Positions 8,807-15,816 of a DNA stretch of 64,000 nucleotides are shown here, one piece after another. A program made the translations under genes and the position numbers. The stretch's first letter is position 1, and every line of letters starts with the position of its first letter. The stretch is from Coriobacteriaceae bacterium (GTDB lineage Bacteria; Actinomycetota; Coriobacteriia; Coriobacteriales; Coriobacteriaceae): contig DAJPFV010000001.1 in the NCBI GenBank assembly GCA_025993015.1, forward strand, positions 2,232,001 to 2,296,000. The letters run 5' to 3'. The notes beneath the pieces were generated by a model. It made no database searches. It was not told where the DNA came from and was given only the letters and a program-made list of their open reading frames with translations.

Positions 8807-9619
8807 CTATTCGGTGAGCTCGGGGCCCTCGCCGGGCACGTAGGCCTCGGCGCCCTCGACGCGGTTGATCTGAATGGTTCCGAAGATTTCGTCCTGGCTT
8901 AGCGTGAGCGAGCCGCGCTTGGCGAGCTCCAGCATGGCCAGGAAGGTGACGACGAGCTGCTCGGTGGTGGCGTCGCCGTCCAGCAGCTCGCGGAAGGTGC
9001 AGGTTTGGTGTGACATGGTAAAGCGGTCGACTGAGGCCACGGTCAGGTCGAGCGGTACGCGATGCGGCGCCACATGCTCGGCCTCCAGCAGGAAGGTCTG
9101 GCGCTTGCCGTCCAGGTCGGCACAGATGACGGCCAGGCCGCGCAGGGTAATGCCGGCAAGGTAGTCGGGCATAAGGCCCAAGAACTCGGGATCGGGGCCG
9201 GCCACACGCGGGTGCATGCGGCTCTCGGCCTGCATGCGAGCACCAAGGGCTGCCGCCGCGCCTTTAAACTGCTTGTAGGCAATCAGGCGCTGGATCAGGA
9301 CCTCGCGCAAGGCGTCACCGTCGAGCGTGCTGAGCTCCTCGAGGTCTTCGTCGAACTCGTCATCGTCGTCATCGGCTTTGCGCGGGGCCTCCCGCGGCAC
9401 CAGAGAGGCAGCCTTGATGTCCAAAAGGGTTGCCGCGACTAGCAAAAAGTCGCTCGCCACGTCCAGGTCCAGCGCCTCGATGCGCTCGGCCTCGGCAAGG
9501 TACTGCTCGGCCACCTCGCTGATAGAGATGGCGCCGATATCTACTTTTTGGCGGGTTACCAGCTGCAGCAGCAGGTCGAACGGTCCGCTGTAGACCTGCG
9601 TCGACACACGATACGACAT
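8807..9619 (-). CDS. scpA: Segregation and condensation protein A
   Basis: 270 aa kleisin subunit of the SMC complex. The start MSYRVSTQVYSGPFDLLLQL and the segment DFLLVAATLLDIKAASLVP are family hallmarks of the N-terminal SMC-binding region, and QDEIFGTIQI occurs near the C-terminal winged helix. An acidic stretch (DDDDDEFDEDLEE) near residues 112-124 is a typical linker. A GGAGG site precedes the ATG. Transcribed with scpB. Confidence 0.95.
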   Translation of the reverse strand: MSYRVSTQVYSGPFDLLLQLVTRQKVDIGAISISEVAEQYLAEAERIEALDLDVASDFLLVAATLLDIKAASLVPREAPRKADDDDDEFDEDLEELSTLDGDALREVLIQRLIAYKQFKGAAAALGARMQAESRMHPRVAGPDPEFLGLMPDYLAGITLRGLAVICADLDGKRQTFLLEAEHVAPHRVPLDLTVASVDRFTMSHQTCTFRELLDGDATTEQLVVTFLAMLELAKRGSLTLSQDEIFGTIQINRVEGAEAYVPGEGPELTE

Positions 9620-9703
9620 ATTCGACCTCCTTTGACGGCGCCTTCGCGGCGCGGTTTGGGTGCATGTTACGACCGCTTTGCAGGGTCGACCTGTAAGTTT
9701 ACC

Positions 9704-10387
9704 TTAGATGCCGGCGATTGCGAAGTTGAGCAGCTGCTCAGCAAGCGGATACACGGTAACGTCGAAATAGCGGCCGATTACATCGATGCCGGTCCACATA
9801 GGCAGCAGGTATAGAACCAGGATGAGTATGGGCATAGCGTATTGCTGCAGGCGGTAATAGTTGTTGAGCGCTTTGCCCTTGAGGAAGGGCACGATGATCG
9901 ACGAGCCATCAAGCGGCGGAATCGGGATGAGGTTAAAGAACGCGAGCGACAAGTTGACCACGATAAACGTGGCGCCGAAGTTCATGATTTGTGACGCCAG
10001 GGCAAAGGACATGCTGGTGTAGAGGCTGCCATAGGCCAAGCGCATGAGGGCCGCGGCCAGGCACGCGAGCGCGATGTTCGATGCGGGGCCGGCCGCGCTC
10101 ACCAGGACCTCGTCGCGCTTAGGATGCTTGAGGTTGTTGAGGTACACGGGCACCGGCTTGGCGAAGGCGAATACCGGGCCACCGGCGGCGAGCATGAGCA
10201 GCGGCAGGATGATGGTGCCGAACGGGTCGATGTGGTTGAGCGGGTTAAGGGACACGCGGCCGCGTGAACGGGCCGTCTTGTCGCCGAGTGCCCAGGCCGC
10301 GGCGGCGTGCGCGCTCTCGTGGATCACGATACCCACGATGACTGCGACGGCGCTGGCAAGCAGGTTCATAAAGTAGCTGCTGGACAT
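9704..10387 (-). CDS. Site-2 protease family (M50) membrane metalloprotease
   Basis: 227 aa with about five to six membrane segments. The zinc motif HESAH is at residues 23-27 in the first helix, and a second conserved site near residue 165 (NLIPIPPLDGS) supplies the third metal ligand Asp. This is the compact YwhC-like group of site-2 proteases lacking PDZ domains. Substrate unknown. The start has GGGGAG upstream. It is separated from scpA by 84 bp that contain a short GC-rich hairpin. Confidence 0.85.
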   Translation of the reverse strand: MSSSYFMNLLASAVAVIVGIVIHESAHAAAAWALGDKTARSRGRVSLNPLNHIDPFGTIILPLLMLAAGGPVFAFAKPVPVYLNNLKHPKRDEVLVSAAGPASNIALACLAAALMRLAYGSLYTSMSFALASQIMNFGATFIVVNLSLAFFNLIPIPPLDGSSIIVPFLKGKALNNYYRLQQYAMPILILVLYLLPMWTGIDVIGRYFDVTVYPLAEQLLNFAIAGI

Positions 10388-10396
10388 AGCGCTCCC

Positions 10397-10693
10397 CTAG
10401 CGGATGCGGCGCGAGGCGCGCGTGAGCAGGTAGTCAATTACAAACAGGATCACAACGACGATGGCGTAATCTAAGCGGAACACGCCGCCAAACGGTGAGG
10501 TGATGACGCCGTAGCCGGCGATGGCGCTCGGCAGCGCGCGCGAAAGCTCAACGACAAAGCCCACGATCTGCAGCTTGGCGGTGAGGCCACTAAAGCACAG
10601 CAGCACAGTCATCGCGCTCATAAAGATGCCGCAGATGCGACAGGCGATGGCGATGATGCTCATCGCCACGGCAGCGGCCTTACGAGAGTTCAC
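10397..10693 (-). CDS. Small conserved membrane protein
   Basis: 98 aa, starting with GTG at 10691-10693 because GAGGAG lies 8 bases upstream; it overlaps the ABC-F stop by 14 bp. Two to three hydrophobic segments are visible (about residues 10-35, 40-60 and 75-92) and the end is basic (TRASRRIR). I do not recognise a family. Overlap with the ABC-F gene and 9-bp spacing to the protease gene indicate co-transcription. Confidence 0.7.
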   Translation of the reverse strand: MNSRKAAAVAMSIIAIACRICGIFMSAMTVLLCFSGLTAKLQIVGFVVELSRALPSAIAGYGVITSPFGGVFRLDYAIVVVILFVIDYLLTRASRRIR

Positions 10694-12713
10694 GCGCGGT
10701 CTCCTCTTCGATCTGGGTGGAAAGCTCCAGCCATTCGTCCTCGAGCTTGGGTAGCTCTTGCTTAAGGCCGTTATATTCCCCCAGCGCGGCGTTGAACTTG
10801 TCTTGATCGGCATAAAGCTCTTCGCTTGCCATCAATTCCATAAGCTCGTCATAGCGGGCGCGCTTTTTATCGAGCTCCGTCTCGATCTTCTTGAGCTGGT
10901 TGCGCACGCCCTTGAGCTTTTTGTTGAGGGCGGCGCGGGCCTGGGCCTCGGCGCGTTTTTGCTCCTTGGTCTTTTTGCCCTCGGCCGGCTTGGGTGCGGT
11001 GACGGGGGTGTCGGGCTGGGCCGCGGTGACCTTAGCGGACTTGGTCGCGGCCGGCGCACTCTCCGTGGACGCCTCGGCGGCGGCGCGGGCTGCGAGGTCC
11101 TCGCGCTTGTAGAGGTAGTAGTCGTAGTCACCGTCGTAGACTGTGACCTTGCCGTCGCGGATGTCGATGATACGGTTGGCCACGGCGCGTACCAGGTGCT
11201 CGTCGTGGCTGATCAGCACGATGGTGCCAGGGAAGTTTTGCAGGGCGTTCTCGAGCATGTCCACCGAGTCGATGTCGAGGTGGTTGGTGGGCTCGTCCAG
11301 GCACAGGAGCGCCTCGGGGGCCACGAGCATCTTGGCCAGGGCCAGACGCGCCTTTTCGCCGCCGGAGAGGACGCGGACCTGCTTTTCGATGGAGTCGTTG
11401 TCGCTAAACAGGAAGGCGCCCAGCAGGCTGCGCTGCTGCGGCACGGTCCACTTGGGCGTGACGGTGTCGATCTCTTGCAGGACGGTATTGGACTCGGTCA
11501 TGCCCTCGAGTGCGTGCTGGGCGTAGTAGGCCACGCCCACGTTGGTGCCCAGGTCCCGGGTGCCGGTGGTGGGCGGCTCCAGGCCGGCGAGGATCTTCAT
11601 GAGCGTGGACTTGCCGGCGCCGTTGGGGCCGACGAGCGCCACGTGCTCGCCGCGGTAGAGCTTGAGGTCGATGTCGCTGTAGATGTGCTTGTCGCCGTAG
11701 GACTTGGACACGCCCTCGAGCCCTACGACCATGTCGCCGGAGCGCGGCGGATCGGGGAACTTAAAGTCGATGTGCTTGTGGCCCTCAGGCAGGATGACAA
11801 GCTCCTTTTTGATCTGCTCGATCTTGCGGATACGCTCCTGGGCCTGGGCGGCCTTAGTGGGCTTGTAGCGGAACTTGTCGACGAAGACCTGCATGTGGGC
11901 GATGTCGCGCTCCTGGGCGGCACGCTTGGCGCGCATCTGCTCCAGGTTGTCCTCGCGCTGCTTGAGGTAGCTGCTGTAGTTGCCGGTGTAGGTGGTTACG
12001 CGGCGGTTCTCGAGTGCGGCGACGTGGTCGACGCAGGCGTCCATGAAGGCGCGGTCGTGGCTGACGATGAGGACGGCGCCGTCGTAGTTAGCGATAAAGC
12101 CGCGCAGCCATTGGACGCTTTCGAGGTCCAGGTGGTTGGTGGGCTCGTCTAGAAGCAGCAGGTCGGGGTGGCGCAGGAAGAGCTTTGCCAGCGCGATGCG
12201 CATCTGCCAGCCGCCCGAGAACTCGGAGCACGGGCGCTCAAAGTCGGTGACCTTAAAGCCCAGACCGGACAGGATCTTGCGCGCGTTGCTCTCGAGCTCG
12301 TAGCCGCCCAGGTGCTCAAAGCGGTCCTGGACCTGGCCGTATTCGTTCAGGAGTGCGTCGACGTCCTTGCCCTGCTCGGAGAGCTCGGTGATTTGTGCCT
12401 GAAGCTCGTTGGCGCGCTCGCCCATGCGGCGGATTTCCTTAGCGGCCGCCATGACCTCGGCGAGGATGGTGGTGTCCTTGTGCTCCAGGTTGGTTTCCTG
12501 CTCTAGGTAGCCCACCTGGCAGTCCTTGGCGTACTGGACCTGGCCGGCGTCGGGGCTGTCGATGCCCATGATGATCTTGAGCATGGTGGTTTTACCGGCG
12601 CCGTTGGGACCCACGAGGGCGAAACGCTCGCCGGGGTTGATCTGGAAGGACGCGCCGCTAAAGAGGACGCGTGCGCCGAAGCTTTTTTCGATCTTGTCGA
12701 CCAGAAGGATCAT
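10680..12713 (-). CDS. ABC-F family ATP-binding protein (Uup/YdiF type)
   Basis: 677 aa soluble protein with two ABC domains and no membrane segments. Walker A motifs GPNGAGKTT (near residue 35) and GPNGAGKST (near 365), signatures FSGGWQMR and LSGGEKARLALAK, and Walker B LLLDEPTNHLD and LCLDEPTNHLD are present. The linker between domains is the basic, coiled-coil interdomain region typical of ABC-F translation factors. After an Ala/Pro/Lys-rich spacer, the C terminus (about 590-675) is a second coiled coil as in Uup. ABC-F proteins act on the ribosome; whether this one gives resistance or housekeeping function cannot be told. Confidence 0.92.
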   Translation of the reverse strand: MILLVDKIEKSFGARVLFSGASFQINPGERFALVGPNGAGKTTMLKIIMGIDSPDAGQVQYAKDCQVGYLEQETNLEHKDTTILAEVMAAAKEIRRMGERANELQAQITELSEQGKDVDALLNEYGQVQDRFEHLGGYELESNARKILSGLGFKVTDFERPCSEFSGGWQMRIALAKLFLRHPDLLLLDEPTNHLDLESVQWLRGFIANYDGAVLIVSHDRAFMDACVDHVAALENRRVTTYTGNYSSYLKQREDNLEQMRAKRAAQERDIAHMQVFVDKFRYKPTKAAQAQERIRKIEQIKKELVILPEGHKHIDFKFPDPPRSGDMVVGLEGVSKSYGDKHIYSDIDLKLYRGEHVALVGPNGAGKSTLMKILAGLEPPTTGTRDLGTNVGVAYYAQHALEGMTESNTVLQEIDTVTPKWTVPQQRSLLGAFLFSDNDSIEKQVRVLSGGEKARLALAKMLVAPEALLCLDEPTNHLDIDSVDMLENALQNFPGTIVLISHDEHLVRAVANRIIDIRDGKVTVYDGDYDYYLYKREDLAARAAAEASTESAPAATKSAKVTAAQPDTPVTAPKPAEGKKTKEQKRAEAQARAALNKKLKGVRNQLKKIETELDKKRARYDELMELMASEELYADQDKFNAALGEYNGLKQELPKLEDEWLELSTQIEEETARELS

Positions 12714-12744
12714 GGTGCCGCCTTTGACCTTGTGTGCCTATATG

Positions 12745-12772
12745 AAAAAAGGCCCCAACTTGCGTTGGAGCC
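12745..12772 (-). terminator. Intrinsic terminator after tRNA-Ala copy 1
   Basis: On the minus strand GGCTCCAAC and GTTGGGGCC form a 9-bp stem with a short loop followed by six T. It lies 17 bp after the tRNA end. An identical copy is present 781 bp away. Confidence 0.9.
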
Positions 12773-12788
12773 TCATTCAATGCTCGGG

Positions 12789-12861
12789 TGGAGACGAGGG
12801 GGATCGAACCCCTGACCTCTTGACTGCCAGTCAAGCGCTCTCCCAGCTGAGCTACGCCCCC
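12789..12861 (-). tRNA. tRNA-Ala (anticodon GGC), copy 1
   Basis: 73 nt from GGGGGCG to discriminator A. It has the D-arm GCTC/GAGC, anticodon stem CTTGA/TCAAG with loop CTGGCAG (anticodon GGC), variable region AGGTC and T arm AGGGG-TTCGATC-CCCCT. The three bases after the discriminator read CCC, so CCA is not encoded, unlike the copy at 45488. It sits with its own promoter and terminator on a repeated block. Confidence 0.95.
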
Positions 12862-12873
12862 GTGCGAAGAAGT

Positions 12874-12902
12874 ACTATACGGGAACTCGGACGGCGATGC
12901 AA
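12874..12902 (-). promoter_or_regulatory. Promoter of tRNA-Ala copy 1
   Basis: Minus strand: -35 TTGCAT, 17-bp spacer, -10 TATAGT, then about 12 bp to the tRNA 5' end. The same arrangement precedes the two other tRNA-Ala genes. Confidence 0.8.
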
Positions 12903-13012
12903 GGACATTTTTGGAAAAACTTTCCGGGGGCGCGGGCGCCGGAGTCCCGCGGGGTCGCGACGGCGGAGACCAGCGTCCGACTATCAGGCTCCACTCCGGT
13001 CGCCCCCGGGAT

Positions 13013-13180
13013 CCCCGCCACGAAACCGGCCCATCTACTACGTTTGGGCGACATCCCCCGACCATGGCGTCTCGGGCAAGAATAAAACCGCAGGTAGACG
13101 GCCTGCGGTTTTCGCGAAATACGGGGTATGGTCGAGGGGTCGGGGTTAAACGTAGTAGATAGGCCGGTTTCATGGCGGGG
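13013..13180 (-). repeat. Long nested palindromic element 1
   Basis: Outer arms 13013-13045 and 13148-13180 pair over 33 bp with two discrepancies. Inner arms around CCCCGACCATG (13055-13067) and GGTATGGTCGAGGGG (13126-13139) pair again, and the core 13084-13112 is a perfect 11-bp stem (AAAACCGCAGG/CCTGCGGTTTT). Both outer discrepancies are G-U pairs if the minus strand is transcribed and mismatches on the plus strand. It lies between the terminator of the CAU tRNA and the promoter of tRNA-Ala copy 1. No convincing protein is encoded. Confidence 0.75.
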
Positions 13181-13258
13181 GCATCGCAGGCAGCCGACCG
13201 AGGACGCCCGGAAATGAGTAAGCAGGCTATTTGCAAGTGAAAACTAATGCCATGAAAA

Positions 13259-13287
13259 AACAGGCCAGACATATTGCCTGGCCTGTT
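13259..13287 (-). terminator. Terminator after the CAU tRNA
   Basis: AACAGGCCAG and CTGGCCTGTT form a 10-bp stem with a T run on the minus strand, 9 bp beyond the tRNA CCA end. A-rich flanks on both sides could make it bidirectional. Confidence 0.85.
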
Positions 13288-13295
13288 GAAAAACC

Positions 13296-13371
13296 TGGTG
13301 GGCCCTCCGGGATTCGAACCCAGAACCCAGGGATTATGAGTCCCCTGCGCTAACCGTTGCGCCAAGAGCCC
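13296..13371 (-). tRNA. tRNA with CAT anticodon (Met or lysidine-modified Ile)
   Basis: 76 nt including encoded CCA. The 5' end GGGCTCT pairs with the 3' end AGGGCCC with wobbles. The anticodon stem GGGGA/TCCCT carries loop CTCATAA, giving anticodon CAT. The T arm is CTGGG-TTCGAAT-CCCGG. The first acceptor pair is G-C, which excludes a typical initiator. Elongator Met and Ile2 (lysidine at C34) cannot be separated with certainty by eye. Confidence 0.9.
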
Positions 13372-13436
13372 TTATAAAGTGGCGCTTGCAGTTGGGGTGG
13401 CAGAACAGCCTCCAACGCTTTGAACCACGATGTGAA

Positions 13437-13465
13437 ATACTACCATGCGCGCGGCACCCGTTCAA
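13437..13465 (-). promoter_or_regulatory. Promoter of the CAU tRNA
   Basis: Minus strand: -35 TTGAAC, 17-bp spacer, -10 TAGTAT. The tRNA begins about 65 bp downstream. The -35 box touches the boundary of direct repeat copy B. Confidence 0.7.
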
Positions 13466-13525
13466 CGCACGATCTTGTCGACCGGGAGGATCATGCTGCC
13501 GCCTTTGACCTTGTGTGCCTATATG

Positions 13526-13553
13526 AAAAAAGGCCCCAACTTGCGTTGGAGCC
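13526..13553 (-). terminator. Intrinsic terminator after tRNA-Ala copy 2
   Basis: Same hairpin and T run as at 12745-12772, offset by 781 bp. Confidence 0.9.
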
Positions 13554-13569
13554 TCATTCAATGCTCGGG

Positions 13570-13642
13570 TGGAGACGAGGGGGATCGAACCCCTGACCTC
13601 TTGACTGCCAGTCAAGCGCTCTCCCAGCTGAGCTACGCCCCC
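13570..13642 (-). tRNA. tRNA-Ala (anticodon GGC), copy 2
   Basis: Identical over 73 nt to the copy at 12789-12861, again followed by CCC rather than an encoded CCA. Functional promoter and terminator are retained. Confidence 0.95.
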
Positions 13643-13654
13643 GTGCGAAGAAGT

Positions 13655-13683
13655 ACTATACGGGAACTCGGACGGCGATGCAA
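13655..13683 (-). promoter_or_regulatory. Promoter of tRNA-Ala copy 2
   Basis: TTGCAT, 17-bp spacer, TATAGT on the minus strand, identical to copy 1. Confidence 0.8.
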
Positions 13684-13795
13684 GGACAATTTTGGAAAAT
13701 TTCGCAGTCGCGGCGCGGGCCGCCATCCGCCCAACGGCCGTCTTGCCGGCGCCAGGCCCATTGCCGGGGCCAATCGCGCTCCCGCCGACCCGGCG

Positions 13796-13957
13796 ATTTC
13801 AAAACCATGCCGGTTTACGGGGCCAGGCCGGGAACCCCCGAGCATGCCGTAATCGGTAAAATCAAAACCGCAAGTAGACGGCTTGCGTATTCCGTGAAAT
13901 GCAGGGTATGGACGGCCAGTCCGGGTCCAGCCCCGTAATCCGGCATAGTTTTGAAAT
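13796..13957 (-). repeat. Long nested palindromic element 2
   Basis: Outer arms 13796-13832 and 13921-13957 pair over 37 bp with six discrepancies, three of which are G-U pairs on the minus strand and only one on the plus strand. The central segment around 13835-13911 is clearly related to element 1 (CCCCCGA-CATG, AAAACCGCA-GTAGACGG, GGGTATGG), but the outer arms have unrelated sequences. It lies about 154 bp from the tRNA-Ala copy 2 start; element 1 lies about 152 bp from copy 1. Confidence 0.75.
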
Positions 13958-13991
13958 GACATTATTTTACTAACAGGCAAACTAGGTAGTT

Positions 13992-15167
13992 CTAGCGCCT
14001 TGTCGCCGACAAATTTCCGATTTCCAACCAGTTGCACAAAACATTTGCTCGCAGTCTCGTCTCGGCGCACTTCATTGCCTCAGTTTTGGCTTTATAGCGA
14101 ATCCCTAAACGGTCGCAGACACTTCTGGCTATGGTGTCTAGCAGCTTTGAATCGTTGAGCATATCGTGAGTCACCAGGAATACATCGAATCCCATGCTCT
14201 GCAACGCAGTCATGCGCTCCGCATCGTGGTCAAGTATTGCACCTGAGCCATGAATGACCTCACCTTGGATCTCGATAATAACTGCCTTCATTAGGATTGG
14301 GTTTACGATCACGATGTCGCCGTAGCAGACCTTTTGGCCTGCGATGCTTTGGGCTGCCACGGATAGAGGGGTTAAATCGTTGAGGTACACGTATCTGAAT
14401 CCTGAACCACCTAGACGTCGAGAACGACTTAGAAGCAGTACCCCCGCGACCTCGAGCGGAGACGCAGCAATGCCGATAACCTGCTGAGCGGCATCATAAA
14501 ACTGCTTTCCCCACATTTGACTTTTGACCTTGTCGGCGAATCGATGCAGATCGCTTAGCTCGATGAGCGGCTTTCTCATCCAAAGAGAAGTGCCTTTGAG
14601 TTTCGTAACCTCTCTTCCATCCTCACGCTTGTTCGTTTGGCCTTCTTTATCTGTGGCCTTTACGGTTGCGCGGGCGTAAACTCGTTTCCAAGGAACCTCG
14701 TCTTCGCCTTCTCCAAGTTCGAACAGATTCTGCGTGCTGGAATTGCGATTCTCCTCTACCGCCATTTTTAACTGCATTTCGGCAGCGGGAGCAGGCTCGA
14801 AAACGGAAAACCAACCGCAAAGTTCGTACATAGCCAGTACGAGATCTATTTCGGACACAAAGCGTGTCATAGTAAATAACGTGTTAAGCGGATTGGTGAC
14901 ACTAAAGCCTAAATTAGTGTCGATTGTTGTGCTGACATCCGATGTCCCTTCCCAGCGAATAGTGGAGCGCAATCCCGAGTGGTGATTGCAATAACCTGGC
15001 GAAGCAACAGCGATAATCGGGGTCTTGAGGACGTCGGTTACGAATGGGGCTTGGGATAGAGCTCGCCAGCCTTCTTCGGAGTTGGGCAGGCGCGGGTAGA
15101 GATCGCGCACCTGCGGTGGGCAGCGCCAATAGCGGAATGCAGTGTTTGCGCAGACGATTTCGTCCAT
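13992..15167 (-). CDS. DUF559/Vsr-like nuclease-domain protein
   Basis: 391 aa. The C-terminal third shows the pattern VIIEIQGEVIHG, then DHDAERMTALQSMGFDVFLVT, matching the E-x-Q/D-G, D-x-x-R and GxxVxxxT arrangement of DUF559 and very-short-patch-repair-like PD-(D/E)XK folds. The N-terminal region (CANTAFRYWRCPP) resembles proteins with an AbiEi-like N-terminal regulatory region, but this is weak. A GGGGAGG site precedes the ATG, and a possible promoter (TTACCC, 16 bp, GATAAT) lies near 15215-15245. Base composition is markedly more AT-rich than the housekeeping operon. Role unknown: accessory or defence-related is plausible. Confidence 0.6.
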   Translation of the reverse strand: MDEIVCANTAFRYWRCPPQVRDLYPRLPNSEEGWRALSQAPFVTDVLKTPIIAVASPGYCNHHSGLRSTIRWEGTSDVSTTIDTNLGFSVTNPLNTLFTMTRFVSEIDLVLAMYELCGWFSVFEPAPAAEMQLKMAVEENRNSSTQNLFELGEGEDEVPWKRVYARATVKATDKEGQTNKREDGREVTKLKGTSLWMRKPLIELSDLHRFADKVKSQMWGKQFYDAAQQVIGIAASPLEVAGVLLLSRSRRLGGSGFRYVYLNDLTPLSVAAQSIAGQKVCYGDIVIVNPILMKAVIIEIQGEVIHGSGAILDHDAERMTALQSMGFDVFLVTHDMLNDSKLLDTIARSVCDRLGIRYKAKTEAMKCAETRLRANVLCNWLEIGNLSATRR

Positions 15168-15603
15168 TTGCGCCTCCCCTGGTTTCGGCCGCGGGCCGTG
15201 CGGATTGCGGGTAAGGTCGATTATCTACTAGCGCATCATGCGGGTAAGTACGGGAAGCTGACCAAACGCTGACCAAAAAATGGATGGGATGTGTTGAAAG
15301 GTTGTCACGAGGCGTGAATGTGCTGGTACGAGCTGTGAGCCAGTGGTCTTTTTCTCCACAATTGCGTATGAATCATGCAAAGAACTCATTGAAAGAGCGC
15401 GTGAACTATTTTCAAAATGTTCGACGACGTCACTCTATAGTTGGTCAACGAACGAAAATAATAATCAATATGTAGGAGCTATGAAGGGTTTGCGATCAAT
15501 AAAAAATAGGACCCCATGCTAATAAAAATCGAAAATTTGGTGTCACCCTTGGTGTCAAATAGAAAAAGGCCAGAGGCTTAACACCTCTGACCTGTACTTT
15601 AGA
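15168..15603. other. Non-coding, AT-rich stretch with short tandem motifs
   Basis: No convincing gene. GCTGACCAAA occurs twice in tandem (15257-15266 and 15268-15277) and GGTGTCA occurs twice near the tRNA-Val terminator (15539-15545 and 15551-15557). Paired short motifs next to a tRNA can be recombinase arm sites of a past integration, but no integrase is present here. Confidence 0.4.
15563..15592 (-). terminator. Terminator after tRNA-Val
   Basis: GGTCAGAGG and CCTCTGGCC form a stem followed by five T on the minus strand, 11 bp beyond the tRNA. Confidence 0.9.
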
Positions 15604-15678
15604 TGGTGGGCGATACAAGATTCGAACTTGTGACCCCATCCGTGTGAAGGATATGCTCTACCCCTGAGCCAATCGCCC
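15604..15678 (-). tRNA. tRNA-Val (anticodon CAC)
   Basis: 75 nt with encoded CCA. Acceptor GGGCGAT pairs with ATCGCCC, the anticodon stem TATCC/GGATG carries loop TTCACAC (anticodon CAC), and the T arm is ACAAG-TTCGAAT-CTTGT. Confidence 0.95.
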
Positions 15679-15698
15679 GTCGCCTTTCGGCAAAAGAG

Positions 15699-15728
15699 AT
15701 ACTATCATAGCCGCGCGTGGTTTACCAA
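15699..15728 (-). promoter_or_regulatory. Promoter of tRNA-Val
   Basis: Minus strand: -35 TTGGTA, 18-bp spacer, -10 TAGTAT, about 20 bp before the tRNA 5' end. Confidence 0.65.
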
Positions 15729-15816
15729 GAACTTTTTGCCCCCGATTTTAAATTCGTGGGTGCTAGCCAAGCCAAAACAACCAAAGCAATCGGAAAAACT
15801 GCAGCTAAACCACCCT

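Larger units (their letters stand above)
12689..12918. repeat. Direct repeat copy A (tRNA-Ala block)
   Basis: About 230 bp repeated at 13470-13699 with a constant 781-bp offset and only a few mismatches. It covers the first codons and ribosome site of the ABC-F gene, the tRNA terminator, tRNA-Ala(GGC), its promoter and a few bases beyond. Copy A contains the functional ABC-F start. Confidence 0.92.
13470..13699. repeat. Direct repeat copy B (tRNA-Ala block with ABC-F start remnant)
   Basis: Second copy of the block at 12689-12918. It contains a remnant of the ABC-F gene start (about 20 coding bases and the ribosome site), which no longer leads into an ABC-F frame, followed by terminator, tRNA-Ala and promoter. 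The remnant shows that this block was copied from the ABC-F/tRNA boundary. Confidence 0.92.

Noticed and set aside
10758..12152. 464-codon plus-strand frame opposite the ABC-F gene
   Set aside because: Antisense shadow with no recognisable domain or ribosome site.
12658..14070. Minus-strand open frames over the tRNA and palindromic elements (sharing RPYPxF and PSTCGF when translated)
   Set aside because: The frames cross tRNA genes and terminators, and the shared peptides come from the shared palindrome core, so a nucleic-acid element explains them better.
15284..15475. 63-codon plus-strand ORF after the DUF559-like gene
   Set aside because: No ribosome site or recognisable sequence, and it lies in AT-rich intergenic DNA.
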